A DNA stretch of 64,000 nucleotides from Streptomyces sp. NBC_01255 (GTDB lineage: Bacteria > Actinomycetota > Actinomycetes > Streptomycetales > Streptomycetaceae). Shown here in pieces: positions 23,940 through 31,806 of this stretch. Position numbers and translations under genes: made by a program. The notes beneath the pieces were generated by a model that saw only the letters and a list, made by a program, of their open reading frames with translations, made no database searches and had not been told where the DNA came from. Positions within the stretch are counted from its first letter, which is position 1; each line of letters starts with the position of its first letter. The stretch lies in contig NZ_CP108474.1 in the NCBI RefSeq assembly GCF_036226445.1, positions 2,046,001 to 2,110,000 of the forward strand. The letters run 5' to 3'.

Positions 23940-25298
23940 ATGTCCGCGACACGACGTCAGATCCTCTCCCGCACCGGCGCGTCCGTCGCCGGGATCGCCT
24001 TCACCGGCGCGCTCTCCGAACTCTTCGCCGGCAGCGCGGTGGCCGCGAGAGGAGCGGGGTACGGTCCTCTCCTCCCCGACCCCGCCGGGCTCCTCGACCT
24101 CCCGGCCGGCTTCCGCTACAAGGTCCTCTCCCGGCAGGGCGATCCGCTCCGCTCCGGCGAGGGACCCGTCCCCAGCAACCACGACGGCATGGGCGCCTTC
24201 CCCGGCCGGCGCGGGCGCGTGCACCTCGTCCGCAACCACGAGAACCGGGTCACCGGGCTCATCGGCGTCCCCACCGTCCCCGGCCTGACGTACGACCCCG
24301 CCGCTAAGGGCGGATGCACGGCCCTCGAACTCGACGGCCGGAACAACGTCCTCGGCGAGCGCGTCGCCATCGCCGGGACCGCCGTCAACTGCGCGGGCGG
24401 ACACACCCCTTGGAACACCTGGCTGACCTGCGAGGAGACCGAGGACAAGGCCGGGACGAACGGCTACACCAAGGACCACGGCTTCATCTTCGAGGTCGAC
24501 GGAGCCGACCCGCGCCGCACCGGGGCCGTCCCCCTCACCGCGATGGGCCGCTTCCAGCACGAGGCGATCGCCGTCGACCCGTCGAGCGGCATCGTGTACG
24601 AGACGGAGGACGCCTTCCAGCAGCCCTTCGGCCTGTTCTACCGCTTCCTCCCGCGCAAGCCGCTCGGCGGCACCGGTTCGCTGCGCGCGGGCGGCGCCCT
24701 GGAGGCGATGCGGGTGCCCGGCGTACCCGACCTGTCCGTGATCCAGGAGACCGGCGCGCGCTTCGAGGGCGTCGAGTGGGTCCCCGTACCGGATCCGCAG
24801 GCGGCCGAGACCCCGATCAGGCTCCAGGACTTCGGGCCGAAGGGCATCACGCACGCCCAGAAGCTGGAGGGCTGTTACTGGGGCGGACGGGCCGTGTACT
24901 TCGTGTCCTCCTTCGCCCGCCTCACGGACGGCTCGGGCGCGACCCACTTCGGACAGGTGTGGAAGTACGAGCCGCACCGGCGCCGCCTCACGCTCGTCGT
25001 CGTCTTCGGCCCGAGCACGGACATCCAGCTGCCGGGCGAGTCGCCGGACAACATCTGTCTGACGCCGAGCGGCGGCCTGATGGTCAGCGAGGACGGCGAC
25101 GGGGCGCAGCACGTCTACGGGGTGAGCAGGAAGGGGGAGGTGTACCCGGTCGCCCGGGGGGCGCAGAACATCGGGACGCCCGAGGCCCCGGAGTGGGGCG
25201 AGTTCGCGGGCGTCACCTTCTCCCCGGACGGCTCCACGATGTACGTGAACTGCTACACGCCGGGGACGACGTTCGCGGTGACGGGCCCGTGGTGCTGA
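23940..25298 (+). CDS. PhoX-family (DUF839) secreted phosphatase
   Basis: A 452-residue protein beginning SATRRQILSRTGASVAGIAF, a twin-arginine signal, followed by the DUF839 beta-propeller: NHDGMGAFPG, LVRNHEN, NCAGGHTPWNTWLTCEET, EAIAVDP and ESPDNICLTPSGGLMVSEDG. These are the Ca/Fe-ligand loops of PhoX alkaline phosphatases. It would be folded in the cytoplasm, exported by Tat and release phosphate outside. ATG at 23940 is chosen because it starts the Tat signal. The next gene is a polyphosphate kinase, so the pair may be phosphate-regulated. Confidence 0.85.
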   Translation: MSATRRQILSRTGASVAGIAFTGALSELFAGSAVAARGAGYGPLLPDPAGLLDLPAGFRYKVLSRQGDPLRSGEGPVPSNHDGMGAFPGRRGRVHLVRNHENRVTGLIGVPTVPGLTYDPAAKGGCTALELDGRNNVLGERVAIAGTAVNCAGGHTPWNTWLTCEETEDKAGTNGYTKDHGFIFEVDGADPRRTGAVPLTAMGRFQHEAIAVDPSSGIVYETEDAFQQPFGLFYRFLPRKPLGGTGSLRAGGALEAMRVPGVPDLSVIQETGARFEGVEWVPVPDPQAAETPIRLQDFGPKGITHAQKLEGCYWGGRAVYFVSSFARLTDGSGATHFGQVWKYEPHRRRLTLVVVFGPSTDIQLPGESPDNICLTPSGGLMVSEDGDGAQHVYGVSRKGEVYPVARGAQNIGTPEAPEWGEFAGVTFSPDGSTMYVNCYTPGTTFAVTGPWC

Positions 25299-25369
25299 GC
25301 TGAGGCGGTTCGCGGGCGCGGTCGCGGTCGCGGTCGACCTGGTTCCGTCGCAGGATCGGGGAAGGACGA

Positions 25370-26299
25370 GTGGCGCGGCGGAAGGGTCACGCGGTGGCGA
25401 AGAAGAAGGACGACCGGAAGAAGGCGGACCGGAGGCCGAAGGGGCGGTTGCATCCGCAGGACACGCCCCTGCGGGACGTGCTCCGCGTGCCGGAGGGCGA
25501 GCGGCTCGACCTCACCGCGTACGACGCCTCGGCGACCCTGGCCGGCCCCGCCGACAAGGCGGCCGGCCTGGCCGCCACCGCCGCCCTCGCACCGCGCCTC
25601 GCGGACCTCCAGGAACGCCTGTACGCGTCGAGCACGGCGGGCGACCGGCGCCGGCTGCTCCTGGTCCTCCAGGGCATGGACACCAGCGGCAAGGGCGGCA
25701 CGGTCAAGCACGTCATCGGCCTCTTCAACCCGTCCGGCTGCCGCATCCGCGCCTTCAAGGCGCCAACCCAGGAGGAAAGGAACCATCCGTTCCTCTGGCG
25801 GATCATGAAGGCGCTCCCGCAGCCGGGCGAGATCGGCATCTTCGACCGCTCGCACTACGAGGACGTCCTCATCGCGCGCGTCCGCGACCTGGTCCCGCGC
25901 TCGCAGCTCGGCCGGCGCTACGGCCAGATCAACCGCTTCGAGAAGTCCCTCGCCGACGACGGGGTGACGGTCGTCAAGATCTTCCTGCACATTTCGTACG
26001 AGGAGCAGCGCAACCGGCTCCTGGAGCGCCTGGACAACCCCGAGAAGCACTGGAAGTTCAACGCGGGCGACATCGAGGAGCGGGCGGTGTGGCCGGCGTA
26101 CCGGGAGGCGTACGAGATCGCCCTCGAACGCTGCACGACGGACGAGGCCCCGTGGTACCTGGTCCCGGCGGACCGCAAGTGGTACCGGAACTGGGCGATC
26201 AGCAAGCTGCTGCTCGAACATCTGGAGACGCTGGACCCGACGTACCCGCCGGGGGACTTCGACGTGGACGAGTGCCGGCGGCGGCTCCTGCTGACGTGA
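25370..26299 (+). CDS. PPK2 family polyphosphate:nucleotide phosphotransferase
   Basis: A 309-residue PPK2 enzyme. Walker A is GMDTSGKGG at 102-110, Walker B/lid is FDRSHYEDVL at 158-167, and the PPK2 C-terminal region is YLVPADRKWYRNWAISK. It transfers phosphate between polyphosphate and nucleotides; the RLLLVLQGMDTSGKGG context is that of class III/II enzymes acting on AMP/ADP. A Lys/Arg-rich N-terminal tail may bind the polyanion. GTG at 25370 with GGAAGGAC upstream. It lies 71 bases after the PhoX-like gene. Confidence 0.88.
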   Translation: MARRKGHAVAKKKDDRKKADRRPKGRLHPQDTPLRDVLRVPEGERLDLTAYDASATLAGPADKAAGLAATAALAPRLADLQERLYASSTAGDRRRLLLVLQGMDTSGKGGTVKHVIGLFNPSGCRIRAFKAPTQEERNHPFLWRIMKALPQPGEIGIFDRSHYEDVLIARVRDLVPRSQLGRRYGQINRFEKSLADDGVTVVKIFLHISYEEQRNRLLERLDNPEKHWKFNAGDIEERAVWPAYREAYEIALERCTTDEAPWYLVPADRKWYRNWAISKLLLEHLETLDPTYPPGDFDVDECRRRLLLT

Positions 26300-26412
26300 G
26301 CGGCGCCATCGTCCTCCCCTTCCGCCGCGAGCGGGCCGCGCACGCTCAGGCGATGGTGCGTCAGCTCAGTGCGTGGACTCGGGTGCTGCTGCTGTCGAGT
26401 CGCGAGCGCTAG
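26296..26412 (+). CDS. Possible 38-residue small protein after PPK2
   Basis: GTG at 26296 overlaps the PPK2 stop as GTGA and the frame runs 38 codons. The product is basic with a hydrophobic run (RVLLLSS). There is no good ribosome binding site. It is reported because of the coupling geometry; it may be chance. Confidence 0.25.
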   Translation: MSGAIVLPFRRERAAHAQAMVRQLSAWTRVLLLSSRER

Positions 26413-26419
26413 TCACTTT

Positions 26420-26438
26420 GATCGGTTAACTTCCGATC
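26420..26438. promoter_or_regulatory. Dyad abutting the deacetylase start
   Basis: gatcgg-ttaactt-ccgatc is a perfect 6-bp inverted repeat that ends at the base before the GTG start. The AT-rich centre could be a -10 (TTAACT) of a leaderless promoter, in which case the dyad is an operator across it. Confidence 0.4.
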
Positions 26439-27323
26439 GTGAACATTCCTGTACGAAAGATGGCGGCGTTCGTTCTCCTGGGCGCCGCTCTCGTCGGCTG
26501 CGGCGGGGGCGCCGCCGAGAAGCCGAGGGCGCCGAAGGCGAAGACCCCGACCGCGTCCCACAGCCCGTCGGCCGGGGCGAGCGCGGCCGCCGGCCCGAAG
26601 CCCGCGCGCGTGCCCGCCGCGCCGCCCACCATGGCGCCGGGGCCCGGGGGGCTCACCCCCGTCTACAGCCGCCGCGCGCAGGGCACCGAGAAGGTCGTCG
26701 CGCTCACCTTCGACGCCGACATGACGGCCGACCAGGGCCCCCGGGCCGCGGGCGGCGAGCGTTTCGACAACCCCCAGCTCATCGCGACCCTGCGCCGGCT
26801 CAAGGTGGACGCCACCGTCTTCATGACGGGCCGCTGGGCGGAGGAGTACCCGGACCAGGCCAAGTCCATCGGCGGCGACCCGCGCTTCGAGATCGCCAAC
26901 CACTCCTACAGCCACTACGCCTTCGCGTCCCCCTGCTACGGCCTCCCGACCGTCGCGGGACCTGACATGACCGCCGACGTGCAGCGGGCCTTCGACGCCT
27001 TCCGGGACGCCGGTGCCGTCAACGTCGTCCCGTACTTCCGCTTCCCCGGCGGCTGCTACGACGACGCGGCCCTGCGCGCGCTCGGCCCGGCCGGGGTGAC
27101 GGCGGTCCAGTGGGACGTGGTCAGCGGCGACGCCTTCGCCAAGGACGCGGACGCCGTCGCCGAGCAGGTGCTCGACGGGGTGAAGCCCGGTTCGCTCGTC
27201 GTCATGCACTGCACGCGCAGCGCCGCCCCCGTCACCGAGGAGGCGATCCGCCGGATCGTCCCGGAGCTGCGGGCGCGCGGCTACCGCTTCGTGAAGGTCT
27301 CGGAGCTGATGGGCGGCCGCTGA
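26439..27323 (+). CDS. Polysaccharide deacetylase lipoprotein (NodB domain, CE4)
   Basis: A 294-residue exported protein. The lipobox cysteine is C21 (LLGAALVGC), then a Pro/Ala/Lys linker to about residue 75, then a NodB homology domain: LTFDAD (base and metal Asp), HSYSH (metal His pair), RFPGG and a late VMHCT motif. CE4 enzymes remove acetyl groups from chitin-like or peptidoglycan sugars at the cell surface. The motif is TFDAD rather than TFDDG, common in actinobacterial members. GTG start directly after the dyad, likely leaderless. Confidence 0.88.
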   Translation: MNIPVRKMAAFVLLGAALVGCGGGAAEKPRAPKAKTPTASHSPSAGASAAAGPKPARVPAAPPTMAPGPGGLTPVYSRRAQGTEKVVALTFDADMTADQGPRAAGGERFDNPQLIATLRRLKVDATVFMTGRWAEEYPDQAKSIGGDPRFEIANHSYSHYAFASPCYGLPTVAGPDMTADVQRAFDAFRDAGAVNVVPYFRFPGGCYDDAALRALGPAGVTAVQWDVVSGDAFAKDADAVAEQVLDGVKPGSLVVMHCTRSAAPVTEEAIRRIVPELRARGYRFVKVSELMGGR

Positions 27324-27346
27324 GCGTATTCCTCCGGCTGGGCCCG

Positions 27347-27541
27347 TCAGCCCGAGCAGGCCGTGCGCTGGGCTTCCTGCCACTCGCAGACCGGGCAGAG
27401 CGTGATCCCCTTGGTCGACTCCGGGTACTCGGTCGGCTCCTGGCACAGCACGCACGAGGCGAACGGTCCCTCGGCCGCCGGTTCGGGCTTCGGGCCGGTG
27501 GGCCCGGGGGTTCCGTCGCAGTACGACGTGGACTCGGTCAT
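27347..27541 (-). CDS. Small zinc-ribbon-like protein
   Basis: A 64-residue protein with two CxxC pairs, CVLCQEP and CPVCEWQE, spaced 23 residues, fitting one zinc-binding site. The N-terminal half is Pro/Gly/Thr-rich. It is too short for a named family and of unknown function. It starts at ATG 27541, 14 bases from the stop of the ABC-type membrane gene, so it may be the last gene of that operon. Confidence 0.7.
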   Translation of the reverse strand: MTESTSYCDGTPGPTGPKPEPAAEGPFASCVLCQEPTEYPESTKGITLCPVCEWQEAQRTACSG

Positions 27542-27555
27542 ACCTTCGAGCGTAC

Positions 27556-28206
27556 TCACTCCAGTCGTGCTGTGGCCCGGCAGGCGAGGGCCGCCGTCGC
27601 CGCCGCGAGGAGCACGGCACCGGCACACGCGAGCCAGGGAAGGTGCGCGGTCGTCGTGCGGGAGCCGGTGACCAGCACGGTCAGGGCGTGCTTCGCCGGG
27701 GAGCCGGTGGTGACGAGGGCGAGCAGCGAGCCGGACACCAGGGCCGTGACCGACCAGCCGGTGGCCTTGACGAACGGGCGGGCGGTCAGCGCGCCGACGG
27801 CGGCGCCCGTCAGGACGCAGGCCGCCGTCGCGAGGAGCCCGGCGCCCGTGGCGGCGAGCGGGCCGATCCCGCGCCGGTCGCCGATCGCGGTGAGACCGAG
27901 GACGGCGGCCACGCCGAGGAGGCCCGGCAGTGCGGTGCCGATGACGAGTGCCGCGAGGTGGGCGCGGCTCCGGCCGGCGGCCGCGGCGACGACGTGCCGG
28001 GCGGCGGGCGGTTCCTGGGTGAGGCAGATCCGCACGCACCAGGCCGTCACCGGCACCAGGGGCGCCGCCGAGAAACCGAGGGCGCCGAGCACGGGTTCGC
28101 CGGCGCGGACGCCGACGGCGAGGAAGGCCGCGTACAGGAGGAGCGGTGCGAGCCAGCGCTGCGAGCGGAGCAGCAGACCCGTCTGGTAGCGCAGGAGCGC
28201 CGTCAT
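27556..28206 (-). CDS. ABC-type transporter membrane protein
   Basis: A 216-residue integral membrane protein with about six hydrophobic helices (WLAPLLLYAAFLAVGV, LGALGFSAAPLVPVTAW, LAALVIGTALPGLLGVAAVLGL and others). No known permease family is recognised; it resembles the small exporters paired with single ATPases. Its ATG overlaps the stop of the ATPase gene as ATGA, so the two should form one transporter. Confidence 0.75.
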   Translation of the reverse strand: MTALLRYQTGLLLRSQRWLAPLLLYAAFLAVGVRAGEPVLGALGFSAAPLVPVTAWCVRICLTQEPPAARHVVAAAAGRSRAHLAALVIGTALPGLLGVAAVLGLTAIGDRRGIGPLAATGAGLLATAACVLTGAAVGALTARPFVKATGWSVTALVSGSLLALVTTGSPAKHALTVLVTGSRTTTAHLPWLACAGAVLLAAATAALACRATARLE

Positions 28207-29048
28207 ACCCGGACGCCTTCGGAGTCGAGTCGGTGGATGTGCCAGGAGGCGGCGAGGAGCGCCCCGAGCAGGGCGTCGGAGTGTGCCGCGGCCACGGTGA
28301 GGACGAGGAGGCCGGCGGGGTCGGCCGGGTCCGGCGGCTCGGTGGCCGGGGCGCCGGGCAGGCCCTCCGGAAGGGGCTTGCCGCCGGAGGCGGTGATCCG
28401 CACCCGGGGGCCCTGCGGGACGTCCCGCGCGGCGGGCGCCACGGCCCGTACCGCACCCGCCTCCACCTCGTACACCGCGTCCGCCTCCCCCGCCAGGCGG
28501 CGCGGGTCGTGGTCGACGAAGACGGCCGTGCCGCCCGCCGCGACCCGTTCCCGGACGGCGCGGTCGAGTGCGGTGCGGGCCGTGGTGTCGAGGCCCGTCC
28601 AGGCCTCGTCGAGGACGAGGAGGTCCGGGTCGGCGATGAGGGCCTGGGCGACGGCGACCTTCTGGCCGGTGCCCTTGGAGAGTTCCGCCAGTTCGGTACG
28701 GGCGTGCTCCCCGGCCCCGAAGCGCTCCAGCCACTCCCCGGCGCGGGCCCTGGCCACCGCCCGGCCGAGGCCCTGGACGCGGCCCAGGTGGACCAGGTAG
28801 TCGGCGGCCGTGAAGGGCAGCGCCGCGGGGAAACGCTCGGGGACGTACGCGGTGCGGGGCGGGCGGCCGGTGATCCGGCCCTCGCTCGGTGCGTCGATCC
28901 CGGCGATCAGCCGGAGCAGGGTCGACTTGCCGGTGCCGTTGGTGCCGACGACCCGGACGAGGGTGGAGGCGGGCAGGTCGAGGACGGCCCCGCGCAGGAC
29001 CCACGGCCCGCGCGGGCCGTACCGGCGCCCGGCCCGCTCCAGCCTCAA
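28203..29048 (-). CDS. ABC transporter ATP-binding protein
   Basis: A 281-residue ATPase. Walker A is GTNGTGKSTL at 35-44, the signature is degenerate (LSKGTGQKVAVAQALI instead of LSGGQ), Walker B is LLVLDEAWTGLD and the switch His is VDHD. No ATG or GTG lies near the conserved start; TTG at 29048 overlaps the AIM24-type gene stop as TTGA, a coupled start. It feeds the membrane protein next to it. The cargo is unknown. Confidence 0.82.
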   Translation of the reverse strand: MRLERAGRRYGPRGPWVLRGAVLDLPASTLVRVVGTNGTGKSTLLRLIAGIDAPSEGRITGRPPRTAYVPERFPAALPFTAADYLVHLGRVQGLGRAVARARAGEWLERFGAGEHARTELAELSKGTGQKVAVAQALIADPDLLVLDEAWTGLDTTARTALDRAVRERVAAGGTAVFVDHDPRRLAGEADAVYEVEAGAVRAVAPAARDVPQGPRVRITASGGKPLPEGLPGAPATEPPDPADPAGLLVLTVAAAHSDALLGALLAASWHIHRLDSEGVRV

Positions 29049-29722
29049 CTCGACGAGTTCTTCTGCGGGGTGAGCTCGCTGGGCCGGACGACGACGAAGC
29101 CCTGGCCCTCCAGCTTGAGCTGCACCGCCTCGCCCGAGCCGCCGCGGATCATCGAGCCGACGGACTGCGAGCGGTGCAGCGAGGTGCGGAGCTGCTCGCT
29201 CCATCCGACGACGGCGTCGGTGTCGACGTACACGGGGGCCTGCGGGGAGATCGGGATGACGATGGGGCTGCCCTCGCAGATCAGCGCCACCTTCCCGTAG
29301 CCGGAGAAGACGGAGTTGAAGATGCCGCCGCCGGTGACCCCGGCGCCCTTCACGGTCTTGATCTCGTAGTGGAGGGTGGAGTCGAAGCAGAGGACGTTGC
29401 GGCCGTTGACCGAGAAGGCGTCGCCCTGCTCGATCTCGATGATGAAGCAGTTCTGCGCCTCGTGCGCGAACCAGGCCTCGCCCTGGCCGCGCACGGCCAT
29501 CAGCGCCAGGCCCTCGCCGGTGACGGCCCGCTTGAGCAGGCCGCCGATGCCCTGGCCCTTGCGCTCGAAGTGGAGGTCGCCGCGGAAGGCGATCATCGAG
29601 CCCTGGCGGGCGTGCATCTCTCCATTGACGGTGTACTTGACCGACTTCGCGTTCTGCAGGGTCATGCCCGGGAAGCCGGCCGCCTCGGCGAGGTGTTCGC
29701 CGGCGAAAAGATCGCTCTTCAT
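29045..29722 (-). CDS. AIM24 family protein
   Basis: A 225-residue soluble beta-rich protein of the AIM24/TIGR00266-like family: HARQGSMIAFRGDLHFERKG, MAVRGQGEAWFAHEAQ, CFDSTLHYEI and EAVQLKLEGQGFVVVRPSE. Family members are membrane-associated in mitochondria, with no known bacterial biochemistry. Start ATG at 29722 with AGGA 8 bases upstream; ATG 29731 is an alternative. It leads an operon with the ABC ATPase and membrane protein. Confidence 0.85.
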   Translation of the reverse strand: MKSDLFAGEHLAEAAGFPGMTLQNAKSVKYTVNGEMHARQGSMIAFRGDLHFERKGQGIGGLLKRAVTGEGLALMAVRGQGEAWFAHEAQNCFIIEIEQGDAFSVNGRNVLCFDSTLHYEIKTVKGAGVTGGGIFNSVFSGYGKVALICEGSPIVIPISPQAPVYVDTDAVVGWSEQLRTSLHRSQSVGSMIRGGSGEAVQLKLEGQGFVVVRPSELTPQKNSSS

Positions 29723-29806
29723 GCAGGGCATCCTGGCCCGGAAGCATCGATTCCCACAAGAATCCCCCGTCGTCGGCCGTACGCCACGGGGTGGCAGACT
29801 TGCCGG

Positions 29807-30520
29807 GTGAGCAGCGACGAGACCGACCTCCGCGATGAGAAGCCCCAGTTCGTCCTCCCCCTGGTGGTACGGATCGAGCGCGACGCGCCCCCGTCGCGCA
29901 CCGACGCCCTGGAGACCGCCGCGCGGGCCGTCCTGGAGATCCTCGCCGACGACCGTTCCCTCGGTGAGGGCGAGTGGGCGCAGCTCATGACGGACTGGCA
30001 GGACGCCCGGATCCGCAAGGTCGTGCGCCGGGCGCGCGGCTCGGAGTGGCGGAAGGCCGGAGCGCTCCCGGGGATCACCGTGACCGGCGCGGAGGCGGAG
30101 GTACGGGTCTTCCCGCCGGTGCCGCTCGACGGCTGGCCCAAGGAGCTGGCCAAGCTCCAGGTGTCGGGCACCGACCTCGACGACCCGGTCGCGCCCGGCC
30201 CCGTACCGGACGGGGCCGTGACGCTCTGGATCAACCCCGGTCTCGACATGTCGGCGGGCAAGACGATGGCGCAGGCCGGACACGGCGCGCAGCTGCTGTG
30301 GTGGGCGATGCCGGACGCGGACCGGAAGGCCTGGCAGGAGGCGGGCTTCCCGCTCGCGGTGCGCACCGCGACGCCGGAGCACTGGGCCGCGCTCGCGGCG
30401 GGCGACAGCGGGCTGCCCGTGGTGCGGGACGCCGGATTCACGGAGATCGCGCCCGGGAAGACGGTCGTGTCCGAGGGGAGTCACCTCTTCGCTTCTCACC
30501 TGCGGCTGCCCCGGCCGTAG
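29807..30520 (+). CDS. Peptidyl-tRNA hydrolase, Pth2 type
   Basis: A 237-residue protein. The C-terminal half from about 140 is Pth2-like: LWINPGLDMSAGKTMAQAGH, AQLLWWAMP, and the final GFTEIAPGKTVVSEG. These carry the lysine and histidine used for catalysis by archaeal/eukaryal Pth2. The N-terminal 130 residues are actinobacteria-specific. It would free tRNA from peptidyl-tRNA beside the normal Pth. GTG at 29807 is close to a candidate CAGACT -10, so it may be leaderless. It is divergent from the AIM24 gene. Confidence 0.82.
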   Translation: MSSDETDLRDEKPQFVLPLVVRIERDAPPSRTDALETAARAVLEILADDRSLGEGEWAQLMTDWQDARIRKVVRRARGSEWRKAGALPGITVTGAEAEVRVFPPVPLDGWPKELAKLQVSGTDLDDPVAPGPVPDGAVTLWINPGLDMSAGKTMAQAGHGAQLLWWAMPDADRKAWQEAGFPLAVRTATPEHWAALAAGDSGLPVVRDAGFTEIAPGKTVVSEGSHLFASHLRLPRP

Positions 30521-30532
30521 GAGACTCGGGGC

Positions 30533-31111
30533 ATGAGCTCGCACTTAGGCCACCGGGCCGGCCAGGCCGCGTCCCTGCTGCTTCTGTTCGTCCTGGTGGG
30601 GATCGACGCCTGTACCCGCCGCCCCCGCAAAGGAAAGCTCCGGAAGATCGCCAGGTCGGACGAGGTCCGGCGGAAGCGGGAGCGCGCCGAGCGTGAACTG
30701 CGGGCGCGCGCCGAGGAGATCGGCAGGTCCGGGCCGTGGGGTCCGGCCCTGCGCACCACACTGATGGACGTGTGCTCCCGGGGTGGCGGCAGGAACTTCC
30801 TCGACCAGAACGCCCCGAAGCAGCCCGCCATGGACTGCATGATGCGGGTGCACCTGTACTTCGTCGTGGACGGTCCCGCAGGGGACGCCGTCGCGAGCGT
30901 CAAAGGCGGGGAGCTGCTGTCCTGGGACTCACCCGGTGACAACGCGCGGGCGAGGATCTCGGAACCGTGCTCCGTGCGGCACAAGGCGATCCTCCGCACC
31001 TGCGTGTCCGATCCCGCCGGCATCACCCTCCGCGCGCTGCGGGAACGCCCGGGCACGCTCGTCGAATGGACGCTGACCACGAGCTACCACACGGTCCCGC
31101 GCACCAGGTGA
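30533..31111 (+). CDS. Membrane-anchored protein, unknown function
   Basis: A 192-residue protein. A hydrophobic N-terminal segment (AASLLLLFVLVGIDAC) is followed by a dense basic stretch (RRPRKGKLRKIARSDEVRRK), which by the positive-inside rule suggests a cytoplasmic C-terminus. IDAC resembles a lipobox but has Asp at -2, so lipidation is doubtful. Residues 90-192 contain five cysteines and no recognised domain. It starts 12 bases after the Pth2 gene and is probably co-transcribed. Confidence 0.65.
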   Translation: MSSHLGHRAGQAASLLLLFVLVGIDACTRRPRKGKLRKIARSDEVRRKRERAERELRARAEEIGRSGPWGPALRTTLMDVCSRGGGRNFLDQNAPKQPAMDCMMRVHLYFVVDGPAGDAVASVKGGELLSWDSPGDNARARISEPCSVRHKAILRTCVSDPAGITLRALRERPGTLVEWTLTTSYHTVPRTR

Positions 31112-31115
31112 GCCG

Positions 31116-31721
31116 TCACTCCGCCTCCGGTCGGGTGCGGCGGGCGTAGGCGCGGGCGGCGCGGGCGCGGTCGCCGCAGCGGGTGGAGCACCATGTGCGG
31201 CGGCCGTTGCGCAGCAGGTAGCGGCGGCACGGGGTGGAGCCGCAGCGGGTGAGGCGCTCGGCGTCGGGGCCGGTGAGGAGGTCGGCGGCGTTGGCCGCGA
31301 GGGTCGCGAGGGCGCGGCCGAGGATCTGGTCCGTGGGGCAGGGCGCCGCGCGGTAGGGGCCGTTCTTCTCGTCCCAGTACAGCAGGGCGGCCGTGGGGGC
31401 TTTGCTCAGTGCGTCGTTGACGGCGGAGACCGCCATGGGCAGGGCGGGCAGCCCCGCGACGCGGGCGGCGCACAGCGAACCGATGTGTTCGCGCAGGGAG
31501 CGCAGTTGTGCCGCGCACATCTCCTGCACCCCGGCGTCGGCCGGCGCGAGGCCGTGCTCGGTGAGCCACCGGTTCGTGGCCTCGGGGGTCCCGAGGAAGT
31601 CCATGGAGTGCCCTCCGGGCAGCGCGACGGCGCTGTTCACGAAGGCGAGGGCGGCGTACTCCTCCTCCCCCGGCGCGGGCGGCAGCACGGATTCGGCGGT
31701 CTGCGTCGACGTCTCACTCAT
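31116..31721 (-). CDS. CGNR zinc-finger / ABATE domain regulator
   Basis: A 201-residue protein. An N-terminal ABATE domain (AALAFVNSAVAL) is followed by a C-terminal CGNR zinc finger: RCGSTPCRRYLLRNGRRTWCS and RCGDRARARA, a DNA-binding module found in actinobacterial regulators. Two tandem in-frame ATGs exist (31721 and 31730). The gene is divergent from an MBL-fold hydrolase, with several matching operator-like elements between them, so it probably represses both. Confidence 0.85.
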   Translation of the reverse strand: MSETSTQTAESVLPPAPGEEEYAALAFVNSAVALPGGHSMDFLGTPEATNRWLTEHGLAPADAGVQEMCAAQLRSLREHIGSLCAARVAGLPALPMAVSAVNDALSKAPTAALLYWDEKNGPYRAAPCPTDQILGRALATLAANAADLLTGPDAERLTRCGSTPCRRYLLRNGRRTWCSTRCGDRARAARAYARRTRPEAE

Positions 31722-31801
31722 GGTTCTCATGGTACGGGTTGCGCTTATCCGTGAGGCATGGGCTATGGTTCTCACGGATGGATCGCCACTTATTCGTGAG
31801 G
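31720..31801. promoter_or_regulatory. Operator array between CGNR regulator and MBL hydrolase
   Basis: atccgtgag at 31747-31755 is perfectly mirrored by ctcacggat at 31771-31779. cTTATCCGTGAGG at 31744-31756 recurs as cTTATTCGTGAGG at 31789-31801, and atggttctca occurs at 31720 and 31765. At least three copies of one half-site lie between the two starts, covering the promoters. Confidence 0.6.
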
Positions 31802-31806
31802 TTTTG

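Noticed and set aside
23765..23940. A clear PHO box before the PhoX-like gene
   Set aside because: GTTCAC elements are 36 bases apart and do not form the 11-bp direct-repeat register.
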